A DNA stretch of 64,000 nucleotides, from positions 3,142,107 through 3,206,106 of the forward strand of contig NZ_CP038799.1 in NCBI RefSeq assembly GCF_012223425.1. Direction: 5' to 3'. This DNA is from Mycolicibacterium frederiksbergense (GTDB lineage Bacteria; Actinomycetota; Actinomycetes; Mycobacteriales; Mycobacteriaceae). Both the position numbers and the translations under genes were made by a program. The notes below the pieces were generated by a model. The model worked only from the letters and a program-made list of their open reading frames with translations, ran no database searches and was not told the DNA's origin. Below, piece after piece: positions 1 through 8,560 of the stretch. Position 1 is the stretch's first letter, and the number at the start of each line of letters is the position of its first letter.

Positions 1-702
1 CTGGGTGTCGATCCGGAGTCCGGTCACGAGATCGTGGCCAAGGACGGCCGGTACGGCCCGTATGTCACCGAGGTGCTGCCCGAGCCGCCCGAGGATCCCG
101 AAGACGGGGTGGCGGCCAAGAAGGGCAAGAAGCCGACCGGCCCGAAACCGCGGACCGGTTCGCTGCTGCGCACGATGGACCTGGAGACGGTGACGCTGGA
201 GGACGCCCTCAAGCTGCTGTCGCTGCCGCGCGTCGTCGGCGTCGACCCCGCCAACAACGAGGAGATCACCGCGCAGAACGGCCGCTACGGCCCATATCTG
301 AAGCGCGGCACCGATTCTCGTTCGCTGGCCACCGAAGAGCAGATGTTCACCATCACCCTCGACGAGGCGCTGAAGATCTACGCCGAGCCCAAGCGGCGCG
401 GTCGCCAGGGTGCGGCCACCCCGCCGCTGCGTGAACTCGGCAACGATCCGGTGTCGGAGAAGCCGATGGTGATCAAGGACGGCCGGTTCGGTCCGTACGT
501 CACCGACGGTGAGACCAACGCCAGCCTGCGCAAGGGTGACGACGTGCTGTCGATCACCGACGCCCGCGCGTCCGAACTGCTTGCCGATCGCCGTGCCCGT
601 GGCCCGGTGAAGAAGGCGGCCAAGAAGGCGCCGGCGAAAAAGGCTGTCAAGAAGGCCGCCGCGAAGAAGGCGCCCGCCAAGAAGGCCGTCAAGAAGGCTT
701 AG
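1..702 (+). CDS. topA: DNA topoisomerase I, C-terminal part (partial)
   Basis: This is the 3' end of a type IA topoisomerase gene whose start lies before the window; about 233 codons remain. The enzyme relaxes negatively supercoiled DNA. The fragment carries several copies of the actinobacterial C-terminal repeat (GRYGPY or GRFGPY near codons 17, 92 and 161), which replaces the zinc fingers of E. coli TopA. It ends in a basic tail of KKA/KKAP repeats (about residues 201-233) of the kind that binds DNA and aids processivity in mycobacterial TopA. It converges with the cyclase gene, overlapping its end by 4 bp, as topA and Rv3645 do in M. tuberculosis. The active-site tyrosine lies outside the window. 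Confidence 0.95.
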   Translation: MGVDPESGHEIVAKDGRYGPYVTEVLPEPPEDPEDGVAAKKGKKPTGPKPRTGSLLRTMDLETVTLEDALKLLSLPRVVGVDPANNEEITAQNGRYGPYLKRGTDSRSLATEEQMFTITLDEALKIYAEPKRRGRQGAATPPLRELGNDPVSEKPMVIKDGRFGPYVTDGETNASLRKGDDVLSITDARASELLADRRARGPVKKAAKKAPAKKAVKKAAAKKAPAKKAVKKA

Positions 703-2273
703 TTCGACACCGCGCGGTGGAACGACCGGGCGGGCCGGGCCAGCTGAGTGGGCGCCTGGCGGCCACGCAACTCGACGATCTCGCCGACATCCCAGCACAG
801 GGCCTCGGCGTCGAGCGCACCGCTGACCGCGATGGCCGAGGCGAGCACGTGGCCCACCTCCAGCTTGGCCAGCTCGGTGAGCCGGGCGGCCTCGTTCACC
901 GGATCACCGATCACGGTGTATTCGAAGCGGGCCTGGGCGCCGATATGACCGGCGATCGCGCGTCCGGCGGATACGCCGATGCCGAACTCCGTCTGCCCCA
1001 ATACATTAACCAGTTCGTCGTGCAGCTCACGGGAGGCCGCCAGTGCGGCCCCGGAGGCGTCGGGGTGCTCGATCGGGGCGCCGAAGATTGCCAGCGCGGC
1101 GTCACCCTGGAACTTGTTGACGAACCCGCCGTGCTTGTTCACGGTGTCGACGATGACGCGGAAGAACTCGTTGAGCAGGTTCACCACTTCGGAGGCGGGG
1201 ATGGTGGAGGCCAGCTGCGTCGAGCCGACCAGGTCGACGAACAGCACCGCGACATCGCGTTCCTGCCCGCCGAGTTCGGTGCCGCGTTCCAGGGCGCGCC
1301 GCGCCACGTCCTCGCCGACGTAACGGCCGAACAGATCCCGCAGGCGCTGCCGTTCGGCCAGATCGCGCACCATGTCGTTGAAGCCGGCCTGCAGCAGGCC
1401 CAGCTCGCTGGCGTCATAGATCTGCATGTGCGCGTTGTAGTTTCCGCGCTGCACCTCGCCCAGTGCCCAGCGCAGCTGGCGCAGCGGGTCGGCGATCGAC
1501 ATGGAGACCAGGACGGTGCCGACCAGACCGATCAGCAGGGCGGCGATGGCCAGCAGCAGGATCGGGGTGGTCAGCTTCTCGGCGGGTGCGTTGAGGATCT
1601 CGAACTTGCTCGCCACCACGGCCAGCACGATGGCCAGGATCGGCACGCCGGTGGACAGCACCCAGGTCAGCACCTGTCGCAGGATGACCCCGGGGGCCCG
1701 GAAGTTCTCCGGTACGCCGGTGCGCAGTGCGGCCACCGCCACCGGGCGGAGCACCCGTTCGGACTGCAGGTAGCCGATGATGGCCACCGCGGTGGCGCCC
1801 AGGGCGGTGGCGACCGCGACGACGGGCGCCGACTTGCTGGCCACCGGCCAGCTCGCGACGATGAAGACGATGGAGCCCAGGCACCAGTTGGTGACGTTGA
1901 TGACCGACCGGTAGAAGGGCATCTTCAGCGCCCGGACCCGGGCCACCTCGGTGATGGTGGTCGAGGTGTCACCGAGCAACGTGTCGCGGCGCTGCCAGCG
2001 GATCACCGGGATGAGCATCCGCAGGGTGATGTAGGCGGCGATGGTGAACGAGACGAAGAGGTAGGCCAGGAAGACCGCCAGGTTGAATGCCGGAAGCTCC
2101 TGGAGCTGGATGCGGTCCTCGGGCGGCAGGCCGTAGCGTAGAAAGCCCAGGACCAGCAGCGCACCGATGATATCGGCCTGCACCATGCCCAAGCCGAACA
2201 CCGGCCATGGCGTGCGGGCCACCCAACGGAGGAACGCGCTGACGCGTCCGACCAGTGTCACCTCCGCACTCAC
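699..2273 (-). CDS. Membrane adenylate cyclase (Rv3645 type)
   Basis: A 524-residue class III nucleotidyl cyclase. The N-terminal half has about six membrane segments (residues 20-265). A HAMP linker follows (about 258-310), then a short FGRYVG segment and the catalytic domain (about 335-510). The catalytic domain shows the metal-binding FVDLVGST motif, KFQGDA with the substrate-selecting lysine, and GDPVNEAARL with the transition-state Asn/Arg region. It should make cAMP from ATP at the inner membrane. Length, architecture and position next to topA and opposite holB match M. tuberculosis Rv3645, a major cAMP producer. The start is GTG. It is divergent from holB with only 80 bp between, so the two share a promoter region. 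Confidence 0.93.
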   Translation of the reverse strand: MSAEVTLVGRVSAFLRWVARTPWPVFGLGMVQADIIGALLVLGFLRYGLPPEDRIQLQELPAFNLAVFLAYLFVSFTIAAYITLRMLIPVIRWQRRDTLLGDTSTTITEVARVRALKMPFYRSVINVTNWCLGSIVFIVASWPVASKSAPVVAVATALGATAVAIIGYLQSERVLRPVAVAALRTGVPENFRAPGVILRQVLTWVLSTGVPILAIVLAVVASKFEILNAPAEKLTTPILLLAIAALLIGLVGTVLVSMSIADPLRQLRWALGEVQRGNYNAHMQIYDASELGLLQAGFNDMVRDLAERQRLRDLFGRYVGEDVARRALERGTELGGQERDVAVLFVDLVGSTQLASTIPASEVVNLLNEFFRVIVDTVNKHGGFVNKFQGDAALAIFGAPIEHPDASGAALAASRELHDELVNVLGQTEFGIGVSAGRAIAGHIGAQARFEYTVIGDPVNEAARLTELAKLEVGHVLASAIAVSGALDAEALCWDVGEIVELRGRQAPTQLARPARSFHRAVSN

Positions 2274-2341
2274 CCGTTCACCGTATCGGTCACCGGCGAC
2301 GTGTCGCGCCGGTGAGTCCGTGTCGTGTCGGGCGGTGCCAC

Positions 2342-2353
2342 TACTGTTGACCG
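2342..2353 (+). promoter_or_regulatory. -10 box of holB, leaderless start
   Basis: TACTGT (2342-2347) fits the mycobacterial -10 consensus TAnnnT. The GTG of holB begins 6 nt after it, so transcription would begin at the start codon and the mRNA would lack a 5' UTR. No Shine-Dalgarno sequence is present. Confidence 0.55.
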
Positions 2354-3565
2354 GTGCATAGCGGTGTTTTTTCGCGTCTGGTGGGCCAACACCTCGTCGA
2401 GGAGGAGCTGCTCGCGGCCGCCAGATCCGCCCGTGGTGAAAAGTCTCACAGCGGACTCACAGCAGGCGGTATGACCCATGCCTGGCTGATCACCGGCCCG
2501 CCCGGTTCCGGTCGTTCGATCGCCGCGCTGTGCTTCGCCGCCGCGCTGCAGTGCACGTCAGAGGGCCAGCCGGGCTGCGGTGAATGCCGCCCGTGCACCA
2601 CGACCATGGCGGGCACCCACGCCGATGTCCGCCGGATCATCCCGGAGGGGCTGTCCATCGGGGTGAAGGAGATGCGCGAGATCGTGCAGATCGCGTCTCG
2701 GCGGCCCGGCACCGGGCGCTGGCAGATCGTGGTGGTCGAAGATGCCGATCGGCTCACCGAGGGTGCGGCGAACGCACTGCTCAAGGTGGTGGAAGAGCCG
2801 CCGCAGTCGACGGTGTTCCTGCTGTGTGCGCCATCGGTGGATCCCGAGGACATCTCGGTCACCCTGCGGTCGCGGTGCCGGCACGTCCCGCTGGTGACCC
2901 CGCCGACCGCGTCGATCGCCGAGGTGCTGACCGGGCGCGACGGGATCGACGCCGAAACGGCGGCCTGGGCGGCGTCGGTCAGCGGCGGACATGTGGGCCG
3001 CGCCCGGCGGTTGGCGACCGATCCGGAGTCCCGGCTGCGCCGCGAACGCGCGCTGAGCCTGGCGCGGGACGCCGCGACGCCGTCACGCGCCTTCGGAGCT
3101 GCCGAGGAGCTGGTCGCCACCGCCGAGGCGGAGGCCAAGGCGCTGACCGTCGACCGCAATGAGAGTGAGGCCGAGGAACTGCGGACCGCGCTGGGTGCCG
3201 GTGGCACCGGTAAGGGCACCGCGGGCACGATGCGCGGTGCCAGCGGCGCGATGAAACAGCTCGAGGCGCGGCAGAAGTCCCGCCAGACCCGGGCCGGCCG
3301 GGACGCGCTGGACCGCGCGCTGATGGACCTGGCCACCTACTTCCGTGACGCGCTGGTGGTGTCGGCGGGCGCCGGCGGGGTGGCGGCCAACCATCCGGAC
3401 ATGGCCGAGAAAGTGGGGGCGATGGCCGCGCACGTGGCGCCGGACAAGCTGCTGCGCTGTATCGAGGCCGTGCTGGACTGCCGGGAGGCGCTCGCGGTCA
3501 ACGTGAAACCGAAGTTCGCCGTGGACGCGATGGTGGCGACGGTGGGGCAGGCGCTGCGGAACTGA
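2354..3565 (+). CDS. holB: DNA polymerase III subunit delta'
   Basis: A clamp-loader subunit of 403 residues, close to the 401 of M. tuberculosis Rv3644c. It works with delta and tau/gamma to load the beta clamp during replication. The N-terminal AAA+ domain has a degenerate P-loop (GPPGSGRS, about residues 46-53) and a zinc-binding cluster (CGECRPC, about 76-82). It also has the SRC arginine-finger motif (LRSRC, about 173-177) by which delta' triggers hydrolysis in its neighbour. An Ala/Gly/Lys-rich linker near residues 275-300 precedes the C-terminal collar domain. It is followed by tRNA-Thr, as in M. tuberculosis. Confidence 0.95.
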   Translation: MHSGVFSRLVGQHLVEEELLAAARSARGEKSHSGLTAGGMTHAWLITGPPGSGRSIAALCFAAALQCTSEGQPGCGECRPCTTTMAGTHADVRRIIPEGLSIGVKEMREIVQIASRRPGTGRWQIVVVEDADRLTEGAANALLKVVEEPPQSTVFLLCAPSVDPEDISVTLRSRCRHVPLVTPPTASIAEVLTGRDGIDAETAAWAASVSGGHVGRARRLATDPESRLRRERALSLARDAATPSRAFGAAEELVATAEAEAKALTVDRNESEAEELRTALGAGGTGKGTAGTMRGASGAMKQLEARQKSRQTRAGRDALDRALMDLATYFRDALVVSAGAGGVAANHPDMAEKVGAMAAHVAPDKLLRCIEAVLDCREALAVNVKPKFAVDAMVATVGQALRN

Positions 3566-3603
3566 GGTTCGGCGGGCTGGAGGTCAGCGACCCGGGGATC
3601 AAC

Positions 3604-3655
3604 TTGGGCGGTGGACGGACCCTGCCGTAGACTCATGCCGCTCTGAAAAGAGCGC
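3604..3655 (+). promoter_or_regulatory. Promoter and 5' leader of tRNA-Thr
   Basis: TTGGGC (3604-3609) and TAGACT (3628-3633), 18 bp apart, form a reasonable housekeeping promoter. Transcription would begin near 3640, where a small hairpin (GCTCT and AGAGC around GAAA, 3640-3653) sits directly 5' of the mature tRNA and would be removed during processing. Confidence 0.5.
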
Positions 3656-3731
3656 GCCACCCTAGCTCAGTCGGTAGAGCAATTCACTCGTAATGAATAG
3701 GTCAGGGGTTCGATTCCCCTGGGTGGCTCCA
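3656..3731 (+). tRNA. thrV: tRNA-Thr (anticodon CGT)
   Basis: A full cloverleaf can be drawn. The acceptor arms are GCCACCC and GGGTGGC, the D stem is GCTC/GAGC, and the anticodon stem is ATTCA/TGAAT around loop CTCGTAA. The T stem is AGGGG/CCCCT with the TTCGATT loop. The discriminator is T and CCA is encoded (3729-3731). Anticodon CGT reads the threonine codon ACG, which is frequent in this GC-rich genome. It lies just after holB, as thrV does in M. tuberculosis. Confidence 0.97.
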
Positions 3732-3752
3732 CGTTTTCGTGCACCGCGGCCG

Positions 3753-4607
3753 TCACGGCTGCACGGCATCGCGCCAGGCCAGCGGATTCAATTCGCGGTA
3801 GGGGTCGCCCGCCCGGATCTCCTGCAAGTCGGCCAGTACGGCCTCCAGCGATGTCTGGGTCCGTTGTTTCACGGTGTCCGCCCACTCCGGCGCGGATACG
3901 CCGGCCGGCCTGGCGGTGTCGATCGGCTCGGCGAAGCGCAGGTACATCCGCTGCGGGCGCGGGATCAGGGTGGGGCCGATACCGCGCAACAGCGGCATCG
4001 CCATATCGCCGGGGGCTCCGAGCGCCTTGGCGATGCGCTGGCTGAACCGCCCGAACAGCCCGTCGCGGGACGTCAGGCTGCGGTACACGTCGTCGCCGCC
4101 GATGAGCCCGGCCGGCACGATCGGATAGTCGTGTTCGGCCGAGATGCGCGCGAATCCGGCCCGGTCCTGCCAGCGCAGGGTGTTCTCCTCGCCCTTGAAC
4201 TTCGCGATCTCACGTCCGCCGCCGGGGAACACCAGGATCGTCTGGTCATGGCGCATCAACTCGCCGGCGGATTCCGGGGAACCGACCGTCGCGCCGCAGG
4301 CCGCCAGCAGGTCGGCCGCGGGCCCGGGCATGGTGGCGAACCGGCGATCGGTCAGCGGGCGCACCAACGTGCCGATTTCACGACGGACCAGATACGGGAT
4401 CAGGAATCCCTCGGTGCCGGACTGGGTGTGATTGCCCACCAACAGGAATCGTCCGTCGCGGGGGAGGTGCTCGAGTCCGTCGACAAAGGGCCGCCAGAGG
4501 TCGATGAGCGGGGCTGCGTTGTCGGCGACCGTCTCGACCACCCGCCGGATCGCCTGGATGCGACTCGGCTGGTCCATCAATCTCTCGGTGTTCGTCATGA
4601 CTGTCAT
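3753..4607 (-). CDS. PlsC-type lysophospholipid acyltransferase family protein
   Basis: A 284-residue protein of the glycerolipid acyltransferase (PlsC) superfamily, expected to move an acyl chain from acyl-CoA to a lipid acceptor at the membrane. Block I reads VGNHTQSGTEG (near residue 57), so the catalytic His is present but the canonical HX4D acid is not in place; a Glu sits one residue further on. The FPGGGREI block (about residues 118-125) is the family's FPEG-like motif. Related mycobacterial proteins share this variant, so it is probably a functional subfamily rather than decay. The gene is divergent from a TetR regulator with 47 bp between; that regulator probably controls it. The true acceptor cannot be told from sequence. 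Confidence 0.8.
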   Translation of the reverse strand: MTVMTNTERLMDQPSRIQAIRRVVETVADNAAPLIDLWRPFVDGLEHLPRDGRFLLVGNHTQSGTEGFLIPYLVRREIGTLVRPLTDRRFATMPGPAADLLAACGATVGSPESAGELMRHDQTILVFPGGGREIAKFKGEENTLRWQDRAGFARISAEHDYPIVPAGLIGGDDVYRSLTSRDGLFGRFSQRIAKALGAPGDMAMPLLRGIGPTLIPRPQRMYLRFAEPIDTARPAGVSAPEWADTVKQRTQTSLEAVLADLQEIRAGDPYRELNPLAWRDAVQP

Positions 4608-4623
4608 GACTTCACATTACCGA

Positions 4624-4637
4624 ACGAACTGGTTCGT
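4624..4637. promoter_or_regulatory. Inverted-repeat operator between acyltransferase and tetR
   Basis: ACGAACTGGTTCGT is a perfect inverted repeat (ACGAAC and GTTCGT around TG). It is centred in the 47-bp gap between divergent genes and lies just upstream of the TATGCT -10 box (4643-4648) of the TetR gene. The position fits autoregulation by the adjacent TetR protein and control of the acyltransferase. Confidence 0.6.
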
Positions 4638-4654
4638 CTGGTTATGCTCTCCCT

Positions 4655-5224
4655 GTGAGAACCACGACCGAACTACGCGCCGAGATCCTTGCCGCGGCGC
4701 GCGCCGAGTTCGCGCAGCACGGACTGGCCGGTGCCCGGATCGATCGCATCGCGCGCGCGGCCCACGCCAGCAAGGAACGGTTGTACGCGCATTTCGGGGA
4801 CAAGGAGACGTTGTTCAGGGAGGTCCTTGCCGCCGACGCCGCCGAGTTCTACCGTTCGGTCACGCTGCGGCCGGAGGCCGTCGAGGAATTCGTCGGCGGA
4901 ATCTTCGACCTGGCCTGCCGCGAACCCGCCCACCTCCGGATGATCACCTGGGCACAGCTCGAAGGGTTCGCCCTCGGTCCGCCGGAAGTCGATGGCCAGC
5001 CCTTTCCGGATCAGGCGATCCGGGCCATCGAGGTGGCCCAAGATGCCGGGCATGTCGATTCCGCGTGGCGGCCCGACGATCTGATCGTGCTGCTGTTCGC
5101 CATCGGGCTGTCCTGGGCGCATTCGCCGCACCCCGACGCCACCACCGGCGATTCCGGGATCCTTGCCCACCGGCGTGCCGTCGCGGTCGACGCCGCACGT
5201 CGACTGATCGCGACGCGGCCCTAA
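4655..5224 (+). CDS. TetR/AcrR family transcriptional regulator
   Basis: A 189-residue regulator with a typical N-terminal TetR helix-turn-helix (about residues 8-50). Its recognition-helix segment is RIARAAHASKERLYAHFGDKE. The C-terminal ligand-binding domain is divergent and gives no ligand clue. The GTG start is 6 nt after the -10-like TATGCT, suggesting a leaderless message. It faces the acyltransferase gene across a palindrome and is the likely repressor of both. Its end overlaps the next, oppositely oriented gene by 4 bp. Confidence 0.9.
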   Translation: MRTTTELRAEILAAARAEFAQHGLAGARIDRIARAAHASKERLYAHFGDKETLFREVLAADAAEFYRSVTLRPEAVEEFVGGIFDLACREPAHLRMITWAQLEGFALGPPEVDGQPFPDQAIRAIEVAQDAGHVDSAWRPDDLIVLLFAIGLSWAHSPHPDATTGDSGILAHRRAVAVDAARRLIATRP

Positions 5225-5589
5225 CCGGCCCTGCGCTGGGATTCCTTGCGCTCGGCGAGCCGCCGCCACAGGTCCTCGAGATCGATATCGTTGGGCTGGC
5301 GCGGTCGGCGGTGATGGAACAGCGAGTCGTCATGGCTGGCCGGGCAGTGAAAACGGTGCAGCTGCAGACATTTTGCCGGCCAGCGCGGCTCGTGCTCGTC
5401 GTCGAGGTCGACGACCTGACGCGTCGAACGCCGGATCGCGAACCGGTTTCCGGCCGCGCTCTCATCGGTGGCGAACATCTCGGCGTGGAACAGTCGCCAG
5501 CCGCCATAGGCCATCTGCAACCAGACCGTGTCGGTGCCGCAGTGCTTGCACGGCGCGACCACCGACGGTCGCGAGTCTGTCCGGTCCAT
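5221..5589 (-). CDS. Hypothetical protein with an N-terminal CxxC knuckle
   Basis: A 122-residue protein with no recognised domain. It begins with a CKHCGT knuckle (near residue 14). Further Cys and His residues follow (CLQLHRFHCPASH, about residues 79-91), so one zinc ion could be held by two CxxC/CxH half-sites. The C terminus is charged (LWRRLAERKESQRR). It converges with the TetR gene and stands alone, with 61 bp before the next gene in the same direction. Codon use looks native. Confidence 0.65.
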   Translation of the reverse strand: MDRTDSRPSVVAPCKHCGTDTVWLQMAYGGWRLFHAEMFATDESAAGNRFAIRRSTRQVVDLDDEHEPRWPAKCLQLHRFHCPASHDDSLFHHRRPRQPNDIDLEDLWRRLAERKESQRRAG

Positions 5590-5650
5590 GGGATCAGGCT
5601 AGGGACACCTACCGACATGTCGGGTCCGCACACGCCGTGTCGGGTGGAAA

Positions 5651-7411
5651 CTATCGGGGCGCCACGAATCCGATCGGACCGGAGGCGACACACACCGACA
5701 GCGCTGCGGTGTTCGCGCTCACCCGGACGGCGTCGCCCGCCCCGGACAGCCGCACGAACACCCGGTTCAGCCCGGGATGCACCGGAACCTTCACCGGCAC
5801 ACCCTCGGTCAGCGACATGGTGAGTGATCCCTCGCTGTTGGCCAGATAGTTGATCTCCGCGGTCCAGTCCGCGGGCAGCAACGGCCCGTCCAGCGGCATG
5901 ACGACCTCGGAGTCCTCGGTCTGCACCAGGTAGCCGCAGTTGGGCGCGGGCCCGGGGACGATGGTGCGGACCCAGGTGACCAGCGCGTCGCGCAGCCGGC
6001 CTGTGCTGTCGAGAACTCTCAGTTCTGTGGTGGCGCTGCTGAATTCGGGGCGTTCGGGCAGCAGCGCGAACATGTGGCTGGCCAGATTCTCCGGGGCGGC
6101 CACCCGCTGCATGATCATGGGGTCGACCTCCTGATCCAGCAGTGGCGCCGCCAGCGGGTCCATCGAGGACAACCCGGTGCGCGCGTTGTCCAGGTAGGCC
6201 GGGACCGGACTGTCCTGCCAGACCCGCAGGAAGGTCACCGTCGAGTACAGGCTGCTGCCGACGAAAGCCGCCGCGACCACGGTGACCACCACGGATCGGG
6301 CAGGTGAGGTATCCAGGCGCCGTGACGATGCCCGGTTCGGGGCACAGAAGGCCACCGCGGTGAGCAGGGCCAGGACCACCACCAGATCGGGCAGATAGCG
6401 CAGGGTCTGGGCCAGCTCCAGCGCAGTGAACTGCGATGAGCGCATCAGGTAGATCGGCACCTGGCAGGCCACCGCATAGCCGACGGCGGCCAGCCATACC
6501 GGGCCGATGCGCTCCTTGCGAGCCAGCGATACCGCGACCACCGCGGCCAGCACCAGCCAGCCCAGCACCATCACCGTCACCGACGGCGTGGCCCACGGGG
6601 ACGCCGGCGCCCAGCGCTGCCAGTCCCACGGTCCGCCGGCCAAGCCAGGAACGATGCCGTGGGTCACCGAACGCAGGAGCAGATCCCAGGTCATGCCGAG
6701 GTCCAGCGACCACCGCTGCTGGTCGACAACGATCAGGTACACCCCGATCCAGGCGGCGGTCACCGCGAGAAGTCCACTCCAGAGCCGGATTCCGCGGCGC
6801 CAGACCTCCGCGACGGAGGCGCCGGTCACCCAGGCCAGCAGCGCCGCCACCGCGAACGCCACGAACGGGATGACTGCGGACTTCTCGAAGAACAGCAGCC
6901 CGCCGAGATAAACCAGGGTGCCGGTCACGGCGTAGCGCCGATTCCCGGTGCGTACCAACAGGATCGCGTCGGCGCTCACCCAGGCCAGCGCGGCCAGCAT
7001 GGGCAACGAGTTCAATCCGGCCGCCCACCACGCGAAACCGGGCACCGTCAGCGGGGTGAACAGCGCAAAGGTCAGCGGTATCAGCAGCACCGGGCGCCAG
7101 CCCAGGATCACGTGCAGTGCCCGCAGCAACGCCGCCGAGGCCAGCAGTTGCAGCACCAGCAGGCTGATCGCCGGGCCTGCCCATTCCAGTGGCGCCAGCC
7201 GGGTGATGGCGCCGGCCACCAGGAAGGCCCCCGGCATCACGTGCCCGTCATGATCGTCGAACAGGTACTGCGCGGACAGCAGGCTCTGGGTGCCGGCCCG
7301 GCCGACCAGGATCAGGTCATCCCAGTAGAAGTCGCCGCCGAAGGCCAGCACGGAACGGACCAGCAGCTGCACCGCGATCAGCGCGACGGCACTCCTAGCG
7401 ACCCAGTTCAT
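5651..7411 (-). CDS. Large multispanning membrane protein (Rv3635 type)
   Basis: A 586-residue polytopic membrane protein with roughly ten hydrophobic segments in the first 400 residues. An Asp pair near the first loop (FYWDD, about residues 29-33) recalls the catalytic acid position of GT-C glycosyltransferases. The C-terminal part is a soluble, probably periplasmic domain. It sits directly downstream of galE1 (28 bp) on the same strand. M. tuberculosis Rv3635 (591 residues) is likewise next to galE1, so this is its probable ortholog. A role in transferring a sugar to a cell-envelope glycan is plausible but unproven. Confidence 0.8.
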   Translation of the reverse strand: MNWVARSAVALIAVQLLVRSVLAFGGDFYWDDLILVGRAGTQSLLSAQYLFDDHDGHVMPGAFLVAGAITRLAPLEWAGPAISLLVLQLLASAALLRALHVILGWRPVLLIPLTFALFTPLTVPGFAWWAAGLNSLPMLAALAWVSADAILLVRTGNRRYAVTGTLVYLGGLLFFEKSAVIPFVAFAVAALLAWVTGASVAEVWRRGIRLWSGLLAVTAAWIGVYLIVVDQQRWSLDLGMTWDLLLRSVTHGIVPGLAGGPWDWQRWAPASPWATPSVTVMVLGWLVLAAVVAVSLARKERIGPVWLAAVGYAVACQVPIYLMRSSQFTALELAQTLRYLPDLVVVLALLTAVAFCAPNRASSRRLDTSPARSVVVTVVAAAFVGSSLYSTVTFLRVWQDSPVPAYLDNARTGLSSMDPLAAPLLDQEVDPMIMQRVAAPENLASHMFALLPERPEFSSATTELRVLDSTGRLRDALVTWVRTIVPGPAPNCGYLVQTEDSEVVMPLDGPLLPADWTAEINYLANSEGSLTMSLTEGVPVKVPVHPGLNRVFVRLSGAGDAVRVSANTAALSVCVASGPIGFVAPR

Positions 7412-7439
7412 CGGTTGCGACTGTACGGAGCCGTTGCCT

Positions 7440-8423
7440 TCAGCCCGCGGTTGGATAGCTTTCGCCGGCCGCCTGGCGAGCCGCCCACGCCGATGCCACC
7501 ATATCGGTCAGCGAATGTCGCATCCGCCAGTCCAGATCGCGCGCCGCGAGGTCCCCGGCCGCCACGATGCGCGCTGGATCTCCAGGCCTGCGCGGGGTGA
7601 CCGCAGGGTCGAAATCGATTCCGGTGACGTCGCGGATGGCCGTCATGATCTCGCGTACCGATGTGCCCGAGCCGCTGCCCAAGTTGTAGACGGCCTCGAC
7701 GGGTTCACCTGTCGCCAGTCGGTGCGCGGCCGCGACGTGTGCCGAGGCCAGATCCGAGACGTGCACGTAATCGCGCACGCAGGTTCCGTCGGGTGTGGCG
7801 TAGTCCCCGCCGTTGATCTGCGGGATCTGGCCGTGGAAGAGCATGTCCAACACCTTGGGGAACAGGTTGTGCGGGCTGCGGTCGTAGATGTCGGGCGAGC
7901 CGGACCCGACCACGTTGAAATACCGCAGGCTGGTGTGGCGCAGTTCTCCCGAGCGGGCTACGTCGCGAAGGAGCCATTCCCCGATGAGTTTGCTTTCGCC
8001 ATAGGGCGATTCGGGCGACGTGGGGGTTCGCTCGTCGACCACCTCGACATCGGGGGTTCCGTAGGTCGCCGCGCTGCTGGAGAAGACGATCTGGTTCACG
8101 CCGGTCTTGGCCATCGCCGCGAGCAGCACCGTCATGGCCGTGACGTTCTGCTGGTAGGTGTGCAGCGGGTGCTTCACCGACTCGCCCGCATATTTGTATC
8201 CGGCGACGTGCACCACTCCGGTCACCCGGTGATCTCGCAGCGTCGACTCGACGGTGTCGGCATCGAGCAGATTTGCTCTGACGAGTTCGACGCCGTCGGG
8301 GACGAACTGCGCCAGCCCGGTGGAGAGGTCATCGATGACGACCACCGGGGTGTTCGCGTCGGTGAGCGCCCGGACGACATGCGATCCGATATAGCCTGCA
8401 CCTCCGGTAACCAACCAGGTCAC
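7440..8423 (-). CDS. galE1: UDP-glucose 4-epimerase
   Basis: A 327-residue extended short-chain dehydrogenase that interconverts UDP-glucose and UDP-galactose, supplying galactose for arabinogalactan. The NAD-binding GGAGYIGSH motif is at residues 7-15. The catalytic Ser/Tyr/Lys set is seen as FSSSAAT and YGESK (about 122-128 and 146-150). The LRYFNVVG segment is typical of GalE. The length fits M. tuberculosis GalE1 (Rv3634c). The start is GTG with an AGGGAGA ribosome site about 7 nt upstream. The downstream Rv3635-type gene is probably co-transcribed. Confidence 0.93.
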   Translation of the reverse strand: MTWLVTGGAGYIGSHVVRALTDANTPVVVIDDLSTGLAQFVPDGVELVRANLLDADTVESTLRDHRVTGVVHVAGYKYAGESVKHPLHTYQQNVTAMTVLLAAMAKTGVNQIVFSSSAATYGTPDVEVVDERTPTSPESPYGESKLIGEWLLRDVARSGELRHTSLRYFNVVGSGSPDIYDRSPHNLFPKVLDMLFHGQIPQINGGDYATPDGTCVRDYVHVSDLASAHVAAAHRLATGEPVEAVYNLGSGSGTSVREIMTAIRDVTGIDFDPAVTPRRPGDPARIVAAGDLAARDLDWRMRHSLTDMVASAWAARQAAGESYPTAG

Positions 8424-8530
8424 GTGGTCTCCCTGTCTGCGTATCGTCCGAGGTCACCATGCTGTCACAGACCCGTGGCAGGCAAACGGCTCCGGGTGCC
8501 ATCGCGATGAGACCGGCGAAAAAGATTGTG

Positions 8531-8549
8531 AGTGATCACTATCTAACCT
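8531..8549 (+). promoter_or_regulatory. Palindrome overlapping promoter of the amidohydrolase gene
   Basis: AGTGATCACT (8531-8540) is a perfect 10-bp palindrome placed against a -10-like TAACCT (8544-8549), 12 bp before the amidohydrolase ATG. A repressor bound here would block the promoter. The TetR protein encoded at the end of the same transcription unit is the obvious candidate. Confidence 0.45.
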
Positions 8550-8560
8550 AGCCTGGGCCC

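Noticed and set aside
3739..3764. Possible terminator hairpin between tRNA-Thr and the acyltransferase gene (GTGCA...TGCAC)
   Set aside because: The stem is short and interrupted, overlaps coding sequence and has no T-run; not strong enough to annotate.
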